A DNA stretch of 64,000 nucleotides from Ectothiorhodospira haloalkaliphila ATCC 51935 (GTDB lineage Bacteria; Pseudomonadota; Gammaproteobacteria; Ectothiorhodospirales; Ectothiorhodospiraceae). Under the pieces are notes generated by a model, which ran no database searches, was not told the origin of the DNA, and worked only from the letters and a program-made list of their open reading frames with translations. A program made the position numbers and the translations under genes. Shown piece by piece: positions 1 through 10,000 of this stretch (positions within the stretch are counted from its first letter, which is position 1; every line of letters starts with the position of its first letter). Location: NCBI RefSeq assembly GCF_000633935.1, contig NZ_KK214995.1, positions 37,408 to 101,407 on the forward strand, read 5' to 3'.

Positions 1-150
1 CTTGCGCGCATAGCTGCCGTGGCGGGCAAAGCCACAGCCCCCGGCAGGATGCAGCGGACAACACGTCAGGCTTGCTTTCAACCAGCCTTGCTGGGTAACG
101 TATTGTTCGCCGGTCAAAGGCGTTCTCAACCGCAATAGCACACCGGCCAC
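1..150 (-). CDS. N-terminal fragment of a probable mobile-element protein, runs off the left edge
   Basis: An open frame on the minus strand begins after a stop codon at 168-166 and continues to base 1, so only about 50 N-terminal residues are visible. The likely start is GTG at 150 or GTG at 141. The visible part contains two adjacent cysteines followed by Pro-Leu-His-Pro, then Gly-Gly-Cys-Gly-Phe-Ala-Arg-His-Gly. The Cys/His spacing resembles a small zinc ribbon of the kind seen at the N-terminus of transposon-associated proteins. I cannot name the family with certainty. Its position next to a TonB receptor that breaks off abruptly (336-1325) fits a mobile element inserted into that gene. 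No terminal inverted repeat was identified between 151 and 335, and I see no other gene there. Confidence 0.4.
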   Translation of the reverse strand, partial: MAGVLLRLRTPLTGEQYVTQQGWLKASLTCCPLHPAGGCGFARHGSYARK

Positions 151-335
151 CGGCCCGCACGGCGGCTACCGGTGGCGGGCCACTTTTATGGGTTGGCCTC
201 AGATCATGCCCCTGTCCGCCCCGATCCGCCAGCCCGGTGAATCAATCCGGGCACTTCGCCTCACACCCGACTCACACTCTGCCACCACGCTGGCTCTATC
301 AACGAGGAAATAATCCGCTTCAGATCAGGCGGTGA

Positions 336-1325
336 TCAGCGATTTGGGGTGGGAAACAACATCTGGTCCTGCATGTTGGTGTAGTTCGTGTCGGTACGGC
401 CCTCATTGACGTAATCCCGGGAGCGGCTTTCCTCCATCCATCCCAGTTCCAGTTCACCCTGCAGGGTGGGACTGATCTCGTGGCGTAGTGTCACTCCCAG
501 GTTATACACGTCCGCCTCGTCCAGGCGCTGTTCATCGAAACGGTAGATATCCTGGATGTTACGGACGGGCGAGTTGGGTCCACCGTGCTCGGAGGGAAGC
601 CGTCGTTGCCCGGTGACCCCTACCTCTGCAGAGGTGCTGCTCTCATAGGCATTGCGTGTGCTGGCGTTGGCCAGCACGCTGACCTGCGTGCGCTCATTGC
701 CGCCGAGCAGGTTGGCGCTGGCCGAGAACCGCTCCGCGCCACCGCCATCGCGCATCCCCGCCTGCACGTCCACATCCGCCTCGAAGCCGGTGCGGGGCTG
801 GCGGGTGATGATATTGATCACGCCACCCAGGGCATCGGAGCCATACAGCACGCTGCCCGGGCCCTTGAGGATCTCGACCCGCTCAATCTGTCCTGCCGTG
901 AGGCGGTTGAGCTCGTAGCGCCGGCTCGGCTCACCCGAGATGCGGCGTCCGTTGATCAGGAACACGGTGTCATCCCGGCTGGCGCCCCGGATGGAGGCCA
1001 GGGTGCCATCGGCACTCACATACAGCCCGGAGTGGTTGCGCAGCACGTCGCCGAGCAGCACGGAACCGCTGTTCTGGATGTCTGCAGCGGTGATCACCTC
1101 CACCGATGCCGGGCTGCGCTCCAGGGCCCGTTCGGTGCGGGTGCCCGCCGTGACGGTTACTGTTTCCAGCGATATTGCAGAAGCCTCGGGTACGGGCTGG
1201 CTGGCTTGAGCGTGGGCGAGGGTGGGCAATAAAACCGCCATCGCGCCGGCCAGGGGCGTCAGACGGGGTTTGCGGAAGACAGTGCTGAACCGGCGGTCCC
1301 GGTGGGATGCGAGAAAGTGAGGCAT
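336..1325 (-). pseudogene. Truncated TonB-dependent receptor (plug domain plus first barrel strands)
   Basis: The 329-residue product has a signal peptide ending near Ala-His-Ala (residue ~39), a TonB-box-like segment ETVTVTAG (~54-61), and a complete plug domain with the motifs VLRNHSGLYV, RGASRDDTVFLINGRR, IERVEILKGPGSVLYGSDALGGVINIITR. Only the first few barrel strands follow. Receptors of this class are normally 600-750 residues and end in an aromatic outer-membrane signature. This one stops after ...LFPTPNR with no C-terminal half in frame. It therefore probably cannot form a barrel. The missing 3' half may lie to the left of the window beyond the mobile-element gene. A possible Fur-type operator lies about 85 bases upstream, so the intact ancestor may have been an iron/siderophore receptor, but the substrate is not determinable. 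Confidence 0.75.
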
Positions 1326-1406
1326 GGGGCGATCCGTGAAAGGGGCCTGGCTGGCTCACCGGTGACGGCCGGTTGGCGGGCTTGGCTGCTGCGCTTGGAG
1401 GGGTTG

Positions 1407-1436
1407 GAATAAGAATTATGTGCGTCATGATAATCC
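1407..1436 (-). promoter_or_regulatory. Possible Fur-box-like AT-rich site upstream of the truncated TonB receptor
   Basis: In an otherwise GC-rich intergenic stretch, the minus strand contains ATTATCATGA followed by ACATAATTCTTATT. This is an interrupted dyad resembling GATAAT-type Fur half-sites. It sits between the DUF427 gene and the truncated receptor, where a Fur operator is expected for a siderophore receptor. The match is partial. Confidence 0.25.
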
Positions 1437-1478
1437 TTGGTTGGGTGCAGCGTCATTGATATTGGCCAAACCAGAGCA

Positions 1479-1958
1479 TTACCAGCCCGCCGTACCCGGC
1501 CCGCCCTTGAAGGGGCCCTCGATCTCGCTGGTGATCCAGCCGCCGTAAAAGCTGCCCTGCTGCGCCTGCACCTGCTCATCGTCCACGTAACAGGCCTCGA
1601 CCCGGCCCGCGTAGAAGGAGACAAACCCGGCAATGTCGCGATGGGAGGCTGTGGGGTGCGCATAGGCCCAGCACACATCGCGGATGGTGCCGTCCGGTGT
1701 GCGCAGGTTCCAGTAGCGGGCCTGCCCCTTGAATTCGCAGTACGTGCTTGTGTCGCTGGGCTCCAGATTTGACCAGTCGACGCTGTCCGGGGGCAGGTAG
1801 TAGCAGGGCGGGTGGGATGTCTCCAGTACCCGAAAGGCCTGCCGGGTCTCGGCCAGAACCTGGCCATCATGGATCACCATCAGGTGGCGCTGCGTCGGCT
1901 CCACTCGGGGTGGACGCGGATAGTCCCAGACGGATTCCCGGGGGTGGCTCTTGGTCAT
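1479..1958 (-). CDS. DUF427 domain protein
   Basis: This is a 159-residue soluble protein matching the DUF427 (PF04248) pattern: an N-terminal beta segment VIHDGQVLAETRQAFRVLE, a SHPPCYYLPP segment, then CEFKGQARYW and a VCWAYAHP segment, with FYAGRVEACYVDDE near the C-terminus. The family is small, widely distributed and of unknown biochemical role. The length is typical for the single-domain form. It starts with ATG preceded by a GAGG-like ribosome site at about 1968. It is transcribed in the same direction as the truncated receptor downstream and divergently from the patatin gene. No function is assigned. Confidence 0.8.
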   Translation of the reverse strand: MTKSHPRESVWDYPRPPRVEPTQRHLMVIHDGQVLAETRQAFRVLETSHPPCYYLPPDSVDWSNLEPSDTSTYCEFKGQARYWNLRTPDGTIRDVCWAYAHPTASHRDIAGFVSFYAGRVEACYVDDEQVQAQQGSFYGGWITSEIEGPFKGGPGTAGW

Positions 1959-2119
1959 GGTGGTCTCCTCAATTCATCTCCAGCCGGTGCGTGGTTGGAG
2001 CGTCGGCCGATCCGCCTGGTTCCTTCGTGTGGCTTCCGGGCCTGGTTCCAAAGACATGTCCGTGTCCATGGTATTTTTGGCCGGCGAGCTGCAATAGGAT
2101 CTCAGGTTACTGGCAACAC

Positions 2120-3346
2120 ATGTCGATGGATCGTTCGTTCAATATGATCTCACCGCATTCCACCTCGCAGAGCGCTGATCAATATGACCACGCCGAGCCC
2201 CGACGTGCTTTGGTCCTCACTGGCGGGGGCGCCCGGGCGGCCTATCAGGTGGGCGTGCTCAAGGCGATTGTGGATCTTCGTGGCACGGAGGGTCCCACTC
2301 CGATGCCGATTCTGTGCGGGGTGTCGGCGGGAGGCATCAACGCCGCGGTACTGGCGGTGCTCGCCAGGGATTTCAGGGCCGGGGTCGAGAGCATGGAGAC
2401 CATCTGGGGGAATTTCCGTGCTCACCAGGTGTATCGGGCTGATGCAGGTGCCTTGCTGTCTTCGGCGCTGCGCTGGAGCCTGTACCCGCTGGCCGCACGT
2501 TTCCCGCGCTTTCGCCCCCTGGCGGTTCTGGACAACGCGCCGCTTCGGCAGCTGCTCACCCGTACGCTGGATTTTTCGGCCCTGGAAGAGGCCATCGCTG
2601 ACGGCCATTTGCGTGCCGCCAGCGTGTCCGCGTTTGGATATGCCTCCGGCGAGAGTCTCACGTTCTACCAGGGGGTGGGAGAGATCGAGCCATGGCGACG
2701 GGCCAAGCGAGTCGGTATTCCGGCACAACTGGGCATCGATCACCTCATGGCCACCAGTGCCATTCCTTTTGTCTTTCCTGCTGTGCGTCTTGACCGGGAA
2801 TATTTTGGCGACGGTTCCATGCGACACCTGTCGCCCATCAGCCCGGCGATCCACCTGGGGGCCGATCGGGTGCTGGTGATCAGTTCCTGGAAGTTACAGG
2901 AAGACCCCTGGGAGCGGGGTGAAGCCTATCCTTCGCCGGGGCAGGTGGCCGGACATGCCCTGTCCAGCATTTTTCTGGATGGCCTTACCGTGGATCTGGA
3001 GCGGATGGAGCGTATCAATGCCACCTTGAGGGCGACGGGTCGGCAAACCCTTCGCTCCGGCGGTGTGGAATTAAGGCCGATCCAGGCCCTGGTGATCGCT
3101 CCGTCGGAGGACCTTGCGGCAGTGGCCGTTCGCTATCGGCGTGAATTACCGCGCCTGATGCGGGCGGCCCTGTACCCGCTGGGAGCCATGCATCCCGAAC
3201 GCTCGGAGTTGCTTTCCTACCTGCTCTTCGAGGCCGGCTTCACGCGTGAATTGATCCGACTGGGGTATCGGGATGCCATGGATCGTCGCCAGGCATTGAG
3301 AGGGTTCATGGGCTGGGCTAATGAGGATTTGCCGGATGATCGTTGA
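2120..3346 (+). CDS. Patatin-like phospholipase (DUF3734-type)
   Basis: The 408-residue product is a predicted cytoplasmic serine lipase/acyl hydrolase. The oxyanion-hole glycine motif GGGARA is at residues 35-40, the nucleophile elbow GVSAGG at 67-72 (Ser69), and the catalytic Asp lies in the DGSMRHLSP motif (Asp231), giving the Ser-Asp dyad of the patatin family. The C-terminal ~150 residues match the extension seen in DUF3734-containing bacterial patatins. ATG 2120 was chosen because it gives about 30 residues before the first core strand; ATG 2126 and 2144 are possible. No signal peptide is evident. The physiological lipid substrate is unknown. The gene stands alone, with about 60 bases before egtB. 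Confidence 0.88.
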   Translation: MSMDRSFNMISPHSTSQSADQYDHAEPRRALVLTGGGARAAYQVGVLKAIVDLRGTEGPTPMPILCGVSAGGINAAVLAVLARDFRAGVESMETIWGNFRAHQVYRADAGALLSSALRWSLYPLAARFPRFRPLAVLDNAPLRQLLTRTLDFSALEEAIADGHLRAASVSAFGYASGESLTFYQGVGEIEPWRRAKRVGIPAQLGIDHLMATSAIPFVFPAVRLDREYFGDGSMRHLSPISPAIHLGADRVLVISSWKLQEDPWERGEAYPSPGQVAGHALSSIFLDGLTVDLERMERINATLRATGRQTLRSGGVELRPIQALVIAPSEDLAAVAVRYRRELPRLMRAALYPLGAMHPERSELLSYLLFEAGFTRELIRLGYRDAMDRRQALRGFMGWANEDLPDDR

Positions 3347-3406
3347 CGTGGGTCAAGTCACAGTTTAACTTCCATTGACAGAACCCATGGTTGTAAGGAG
3401 CCCGCC

Positions 3407-4692
<1,286 letters not shown>

Positions 4693-4693
<1 letters not shown>

Positions 4694-5661
4694 TGCCGGC
4701 AAACGCACAACGCCTCAATTCCCCCGCCGACGAGCGGGAAGTGTTCCTGCAGGACATGCTCACGGCCTTGTCGGGGCGCCCGAAGCAGACCTCGCCCAAG
4801 TACTTCTACGATGAGGTGGGTTCGCGCCTGTTCGATCGCATCTGCGAGTTGCCCGAGTATTACCCCACGCGCACCGAACGTCGGATCCTCGAGCAGCATG
4901 GCGCCGAGATGGCCCGGGTCCTGGGGCCACGCGTGATGCTGGTGGAGCCGGGCAGTGGCAGCAGCACCAAGGTACCGCTGATCCTGAAACACCTGCGGGA
5001 ACCCGCTGCTTATGTGCCCATGGAGATTTGTCTGGAGCACATGGTGGCCAATCTGGGGCCTCTGGAGGCCGCTTTTCCGCAACTGGAGATCCTGCCGGTG
5101 GCGGCAGATTTCACCCGGCCATTCTCGCTCCCCACGCCGCGGCTGCGGGCGCGGCGCCGGGTGGTGTTCTTTCCTGGCTCCACATTGGGCAATTTCACCC
5201 CCGAAGAGGCGCGGCAGTTGCTGCGTACCCTGCGCCGGGTCGTCGGTCACGGGGGCGCGGTGTTGCTGGGGGTGGATCTGCAAAAGCCGTCCGAAGTGCT
5301 CATCCCTGCCTACGATGATGCCCAGGGCGTCACTGCCGCCTTCAATCTCAACCTGCTGGAGCGTGCCAACCGGGAGCTGGGTGCGGACTTCAATATCGGC
5401 AATTTCAGCCACCGGGCGGTGTGGAACGCGGACGCTGGACGCATCGAGATGCATCTGGTCAGCCGTTGTCCGCAGGCAGTGCACCTGGCTGGCGAGACCT
5501 TTCACTTCGCCACGGATGAGGCCATCATCACCGAATACAGCCACAAATACACTCAGCCGGCCCTGCAGTCGCTGGCGGCCGAAACAGGCTTTGCCCTGCA
5601 TCGCACCTGGGAGGACGAGAAAGGCTGGTTCAGCCTTCAGTACTGGGTGGCAGTGGACTGA
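4693..5661 (+). CDS. egtD: L-histidine N(alpha)-methyltransferase EgtD
   Basis: This 322-residue SAM-dependent methyltransferase converts histidine to hercynine, the first step of ergothioneine synthesis. The family signature PKYFYDEVGS (35-44) and ELPEYYPTRTE (52-62) precede the SAM-binding loop EPGSGSSTK (85-93). A second motif, FFPGSTLGNF, lies in the middle, and a C-terminal histidine-binding segment surrounds NFSHRAVWN. The length is typical. It overlaps egtB by one base, so the two form a minimal egtBD operon. Ergothioneine is a low-molecular-weight thiol antioxidant, which would suit a phototroph exposed to singlet oxygen; that link is inference. Confidence 0.95.
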
Positions 5662-5733
5662 ACGACCCGCCGCGTCCGTTCAGGAACCAATCGGATGTCC
5701 GGTCCGTTGGCTTGCAAATGATTGGGGGCGGCT

Positions 5734-6273
5734 TCACCACCGACGCAGTCCGCGGGGGTGGGGATACCACGGATGCCAGGGGTCATACCAAGGGTCGTAG
5801 AAGTACGGAGGGGGGTGACGGTACGATCGGTCGGTTCGTGGCTCAGGCCACAAATGGTGTCCGGTTGTGCGCACGCGTACATAGTCGTATTTGTGCTCAC
5901 CCACAGGGCGCGTGGCGATCCCGTCGATGGTTCCGGTCACGGTGAAGGCGCGCCCGGGGGTATGAATGGCAGGATCGAGGAAGCCCTCCACCACAGCGAG
6001 AAAACGGCCGTCGCTGCCGTCCCCGGAATGTGGCCGCCCACGGTTATCCAGTTGACGAGAGACCACCTCAACCAGGCTGCCGTGCTCCTGGTTTTCCACC
6101 CCGGCGATCGAGCCACCCCAGCGCACCTGCGCTCCCTGGAAGCGCTCAGCGTTGCCTCGTACCTCTGTGAGGTGTGGACTGTCCGGGCCCGTTGCGGGTA
6201 TGCCCTCGGGCGTTGCGGCGCAAGCCACCAGTGCCACCGAAGCCAGCAGAATGGGGAGCAGCAGTGTGCGCAT
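5734..6273 (-). CDS. Slp-family outer-membrane lipoprotein
   Basis: The 179-residue product begins with a lipoprotein signal peptide ending in a lipobox-like Leu-Val-Ala-Cys. The body carries Slp/YeaY features: RWGGSIAGVENQEHGSLVEVV, a GRFLAVVEGFLDP stretch and a FTVTGTIDG segment. The C-terminus is unusually rich in Pro, Tyr and Trp (repeated DPWYDPWHPWYP-like units), which is atypical and may be disordered or surface exposed. ATG 6273 was preferred because it places the signal peptide at the very N-terminus. Slp proteins are starvation- or stress-associated outer-membrane lipoproteins of unclear molecular role. It is transcribed divergently from the antenna genes, with a 225-base shared intergenic region. 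Confidence 0.8.
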   Translation of the reverse strand: MRTLLLPILLASVALVACAATPEGIPATGPDSPHLTEVRGNAERFQGAQVRWGGSIAGVENQEHGSLVEVVSRQLDNRGRPHSGDGSDGRFLAVVEGFLDPAIHTPGRAFTVTGTIDGIATRPVGEHKYDYVRVRTTGHHLWPEPRTDRSYRHPPPYFYDPWYDPWHPWYPHPRGLRRW

Positions 6274-6498
6274 GGGAATGACCTGAGAAGCGGCCTGGTA
6301 TGCCTGTACTCCGTTGAGACCACCGCGTTGGGTGCAGGTTCGCTTATCTGATGGACCGAGGAAAATCGAGCGTCTGGGATTTTCTTGTGCTGGATCACTA
6401 TCGTGGAAATTATCCTCGTGTAGTGTCTGCTCCGAAGTCTGTGATCGCGTTGAATCGACGCGGTATTTGCCAATAGGTCTCATTTGGAGGGAATTTAA

Positions 6499-6657
6499 AT
6501 GGTTGACGAAACGAAAGGTTCGCTCTCGGGGCTGAACGAAGAAGAGGCCATGGAGTTTCATGGTGTCTTCATGACCAGCATGATGGGTTTTCTGGCGGTT
6601 GCCGCGGTGGCCCACGTTCTGGCCTGGATGTGGCGTCCCTGGGGTGTGGCTTGGTAA
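6499..6657 (+). CDS. pufB: Light-harvesting complex 1 beta polypeptide (antenna protein)
   Basis: A 52-residue single-membrane-span protein. The bacteriochlorophyll-ligating histidine is His39, in the Ala-x3-His context AVAHVLAWMWRPW that marks LH1 beta chains. A second conserved His21 lies in MEFHGVF at the membrane interface. The N-terminus is acidic and cytoplasmic, as expected. GGAGG at 6486-6490 lies 8 bases before ATG 6499. The beta chain assembles with the alpha chain encoded downstream to bind bacteriochlorophyll and carotenoid in the photosynthetic membrane. A weak sigma70-like element (TTGAAT at 6450, ATAGGT at 6473) lies upstream. No TGT-N12-ACA PpsR/CrtJ site was seen. Confidence 0.93.
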   Translation: MVDETKGSLSGLNEEEAMEFHGVFMTSMMGFLAVAAVAHVLAWMWRPWGVAW

Positions 6658-6662
6658 GACCC

Positions 6663-6684
6663 TTCGCCTGAATGGCGAATCAGG
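6663..6684 (+). promoter_or_regulatory. Alternative stem-loops between pufB and pufA
   Basis: TTCGCC (6663-6668) pairs with GGCGAA (6674-6679) across a 5-base loop, and the overlapping CCTGA (6667-6671) can pair instead with TCAGG (6680-6684). Hairpins between antenna genes in puf operons are known to affect mRNA processing and subunit ratio. Assigning that role here is inference. Confidence 0.4.
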
Positions 6685-6747
6685 TCTGAAGCACTACTCT
6701 CAGCGAAGCAGTAAAAGCAGTTTCTTTCCGATATAGGAGATTTCACT

Positions 6748-6942
6748 ATGTGGCGTACTTGGCTGCTGTTCGATCCGCGCAGAGCGCTGGTTGCCCTGTT
6801 TGCATTCCTGGCCGTGCTGGCCCTTTTGATCCACTTCATCCTGTTGAGCACCGAGCGCTTCAACTGGATGCATACCGCCTCTCTGGTCGACACGGTCGAG
6901 CAGGTCGCGGTTGAGCAAACGGGCAAGTCAACCCTGGGCTGA
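6748..6942 (+). CDS. pufA: Light-harvesting complex 1 alpha polypeptide (antenna protein)
   Basis: A 64-residue single-span antenna protein. The N-terminus [17 protein letters not shown] and the segment [16 protein letters not shown] match LH1 alpha chains closely. The histidine in LLIHFILLS is the bacteriochlorophyll ligand (about residue 29). LH2 alpha chains lack the DPRR and LLST-RFNW motifs, so LH1 is the better call. The C-terminal tail after FNW is about 24 residues and polar. A good AGGAG lies about 8 bases before ATG 6748. It pairs with the beta gene 90 bases upstream. No pufL, pufM or pufC follows: a hairpin and a convergent kinase gene come next, so this is an orphan or additional pufBA set. 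Confidence 0.94.
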   Translation: MWRTWLLFDPRRALVALFAFLAVLALLIHFILLSTERFNWMHTASLVDTVEQVAVEQTGKSTLG

Positions 6943-6971
6943 ACTGGCCTCAAGGCGTTTGATGCCCGACT

Positions 6972-7010
6972 GCTGGGCGGGATTGCTCTGTCATTTGCAT
7001 CCCGCCCAGC
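6972..7010 (+). terminator. Strong inverted repeat after pufA
   Basis: GCTGGGCGGGAT (6972-6983) and ATCCCGCCCAGC (6999-7010) form a perfect 12-bp stem with a 15-base loop. There is no T-run, but a second short GGGG-AAA-CCCC hairpin follows at about 7014-7024. It lies between two convergent genes and probably ends or stabilises pufBA transcripts, possibly in both directions. Confidence 0.6.
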
Positions 7011-7082
7011 CTCGGGGAAACCCCCTGAAAAACCCCGCCTCTTTCTGGTCCCGGCCGTTGAAGGACCGTCGCTCTCCAGCGG

Positions 7083-10000
7083 CTACCTGCCTGTGACCCC
7101 AGTTGTTTGACTCGCCTGGTCCCTTGAAAGGGGGCCGTCCTCCTTTTGAGCCTTTTGCAGCAGCGCATCCAGCACGCTCAAGAAGTGCTCCACGTCCAGG
7201 GGCTTGGTCAGGTATTCGTCAAAGCCTGCGCTGATACCCCGCTCCACGTCGCGTTCGGTGGCAAAGGCCGTGAGCGCCATGACCGGGATGCGGGTCGTAT
7301 CCGGGCTGGCGCGCAGCCGCTTGAGTACCTGGTAGCCATCCAGTTCGGGCATGTTGATGTCCAGCAGGATCAGGTCCGGTGCATGGGCGGTGGCCAGCTC
7401 CAGGCCCAGGCCCGGATCGGGGGCGCTGAGCAGGCGCAGATGAGGGCGGCGGGTGAGGATCTGCGCTACAAGTCGCAGATTGGCCGGATTGTCGTCGATA
7501 TGCAGTACGGTGTGGGTCTGGGTTGCATCCCCCATGGGTGCGGGCTGGCTGCTGGGTTCCATGCGGCTCACCTCGACGGACTCCTGAACCCCCTGGGGCA
7601 GGCGCAACCAGAAAGTGCTGCCCTCTCCTGGCTGGCTGTCCACGCCAATCTCTCCTCCCATGACCTCCATCAGTCGACGGCTGATGGCCAGCCCGATTCC
7701 CGTGCCCTCAACGCCCTCCATGCACCCCTCCAGGCGGCTGAAGGGCTGAAAGAGTTGGTCGAGCTTGTCTGGAGAAATGCCCTTGCCCGTGTCAGTCACG
7801 CTGATGCGTAGCCATCCCTCGAAATCCGAGCGGATATCCAGGCGCACATCACCGCCATCCCGGTTGTACTTGATGGCGTTGGAAAGCAGGTTGATCATCA
7901 CCTGCTTGAGTCGTATACGGTCGGCCAGGACCACGCAATCCTCGTCGTGGCCCGGGTCGATGCGGATCTGTCGGGCGTCGGCCAGGGGGGTGAGCAGCAT
8001 CAGGCACTCGCGCACGAGTTCCCTCAGGGGGATGCTTTCGATGGATAGTTCCACCCGGCCAGCCTCCACGCTGGCCAGATCCAGCACTTCATTGATCAGG
8101 TCCAGCAGATGACGACCGCCTTTGAGGATCTCGCCCACGCTGTCAGCCTGGATCTCATCCAGTGTGGGATCGGTCTCCAGTAACTGGGCAAAACCGAGCA
8201 CGGCATTCATGGGGGTGCGCAGCTCATGGCTCATGTTGGAGAGAAATTCGGATTTGGCGCGACTGGCCCGTTCGGCTTCTTCCTTCGCCCGGCGCAGATC
8301 TTCCTCCGTCTGCTTGCGTTCGCTGATGTCCTTGTGGCTGATCACTAACTGTCGACCGGATGTGGGTCCCCCGTCCAGAGGGGTGGCCAGTACCATGAAG
8401 GCCGTACCAGCGATTCGGTATTCGTCCTCGAAATGGGGCATCTGGCCGCGCAGAACCTGCCGGATACCCGTCGCGACCCGTCGCGCCTCGTCCGCTGATT
8501 CACCCTGAACCGCGCTGCATAGCGAGAAATAGTTGACGCCCTGTCCCACCGGGTCCTGGGCGCCTTGGTGATGGCGACTAAAATCATCCCATGCACGGTT
8601 TACGGCGATGATCGTGCCCTCGTGATCCAGCACGCAGATGCTGGAGCGCAGCGAGTCGATGATGGCCTGGGTGAAGGCCAGCGTTTTGGCTTCGCGCTCC
8701 TGGGCGGCGGTTTCGATGGACCGGCGCTTGCGCTCCCGCTCCATCTGGTGCAGCGCATGGGACGTGTCCTCGACGATGCCTCGCAGAGAGTGCAGAACAT
8801 CCTCGGTGAACAGGTCCTTGTCGCGCCCCATGAAGCTGGCCAGGCCCAATAGTTCATCGCCGCGGAACAGCACGAAATGGACGCAGGTACGTATGCCGTT
8901 GGCGCCCGCCCATTCCCGCCAGGCCTCGGGCGTATCGGGGGACTCGCAATCCTTGCAAAGCAAGGGACGGTCGTTCAGGCATTCCCAGGGATTGCCACGC
9001 AGTATTTCCCAGGTCTCTTGCAGGGGCAGTTCCCGGGCCTGCTCCTCGGTCAGTCCATGGACCACGGGCTTTTTCAGTTGGGCATCGCCCCGGTGGCGCA
9101 GGCTGATGGCACAGGCATCCAGGCCCCCCTGTTCCACGACGATGCTGGCCGTGCGATGCAATAAAGTCCCTTCGTCATCGATGCGGTTGATGCATTGATT
9201 CACCTGGGTGCGGGTCGCATACAGCCGGAAGATCTGCTCGAGACGCGCTTGGGCCAGCTTGCGCTCGGTGATGTCGCGATTGACGCCGCGTCGACCCAGG
9301 TAGGTGCCGTCGTCGTCCACCACCGGTTGGCAGTGGTGTTCGATCCAGCGGATCTCGCCATCCGGGCGATGCACGGCAAACTCCAGAGCCATATGGGGCA
9401 GATCGCCCTCTTGATGGGTCACCTGCGCCAGGTGCTGGCGCCAGCGCTGGGCATCCTCCGGACTGAAGAGCGTGTACATGAGGTCCGGATCCTTCAGGAA
9501 GGCCTCCGGGGGATAGCCACTGATGTCCTCACAGCCGGGAGAGACATAGACATACCGGCCATCGGCCCCGTACCAGTAATCCCAGTCCGGTGAGTGCTGG
9601 GCGGCAATGCGATAGCCGCGTTCGCTCTCGCGCAATTGCTCATGGGCAATGCGCAACTCCTCCTCATGACGCACCCGCTCGGTGAGGTCCACCAGGGCGC
9701 AGGCGAATTCCACATCCCGGCCGTCGCGGCCGGGCAGGCGTGCCACGTGCAGTTCCCCCGGGAAGTGATCCCGCTGCGCGGGGCTGGCACTAAAACGGAT
9801 GTTTGCCAGCCGGGCCTGGCCTTCTCGCGCAGCCTGGCGCAGGGCCACCTGGACGATGGTCTCGTGCTCACGATCCACCAGGCTGCACAGCCGTTTCCGG
9901 CGCAGATGGCTCACGTCGAGCCTGAACACCTTTGTGGCCTCCTCATTGGCCTCAAGGATCATGCCGCTTTGATCCACCACCAGGGATGCCATGGGCAGGC

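Noticed and set aside
232-252. GCCCGG-TGAATCAAT-CCGGGC hairpin resembling part of a cobalamin riboswitch
   Set aside because: The stem resembles one riboswitch arm, but the conserved core (GCTGCCCCCGCAACTG-like) and B12 box are absent, and it does not lie upstream of a receptor in the right orientation.
6499-6942. LH2 (pucBA) identity for the antenna pair
   Set aside because: The alpha chain has [12 protein letters not shown] and LLSTERFNW, and the beta chain WMWRPW, which are LH1 features; LH2 alpha signatures are absent.
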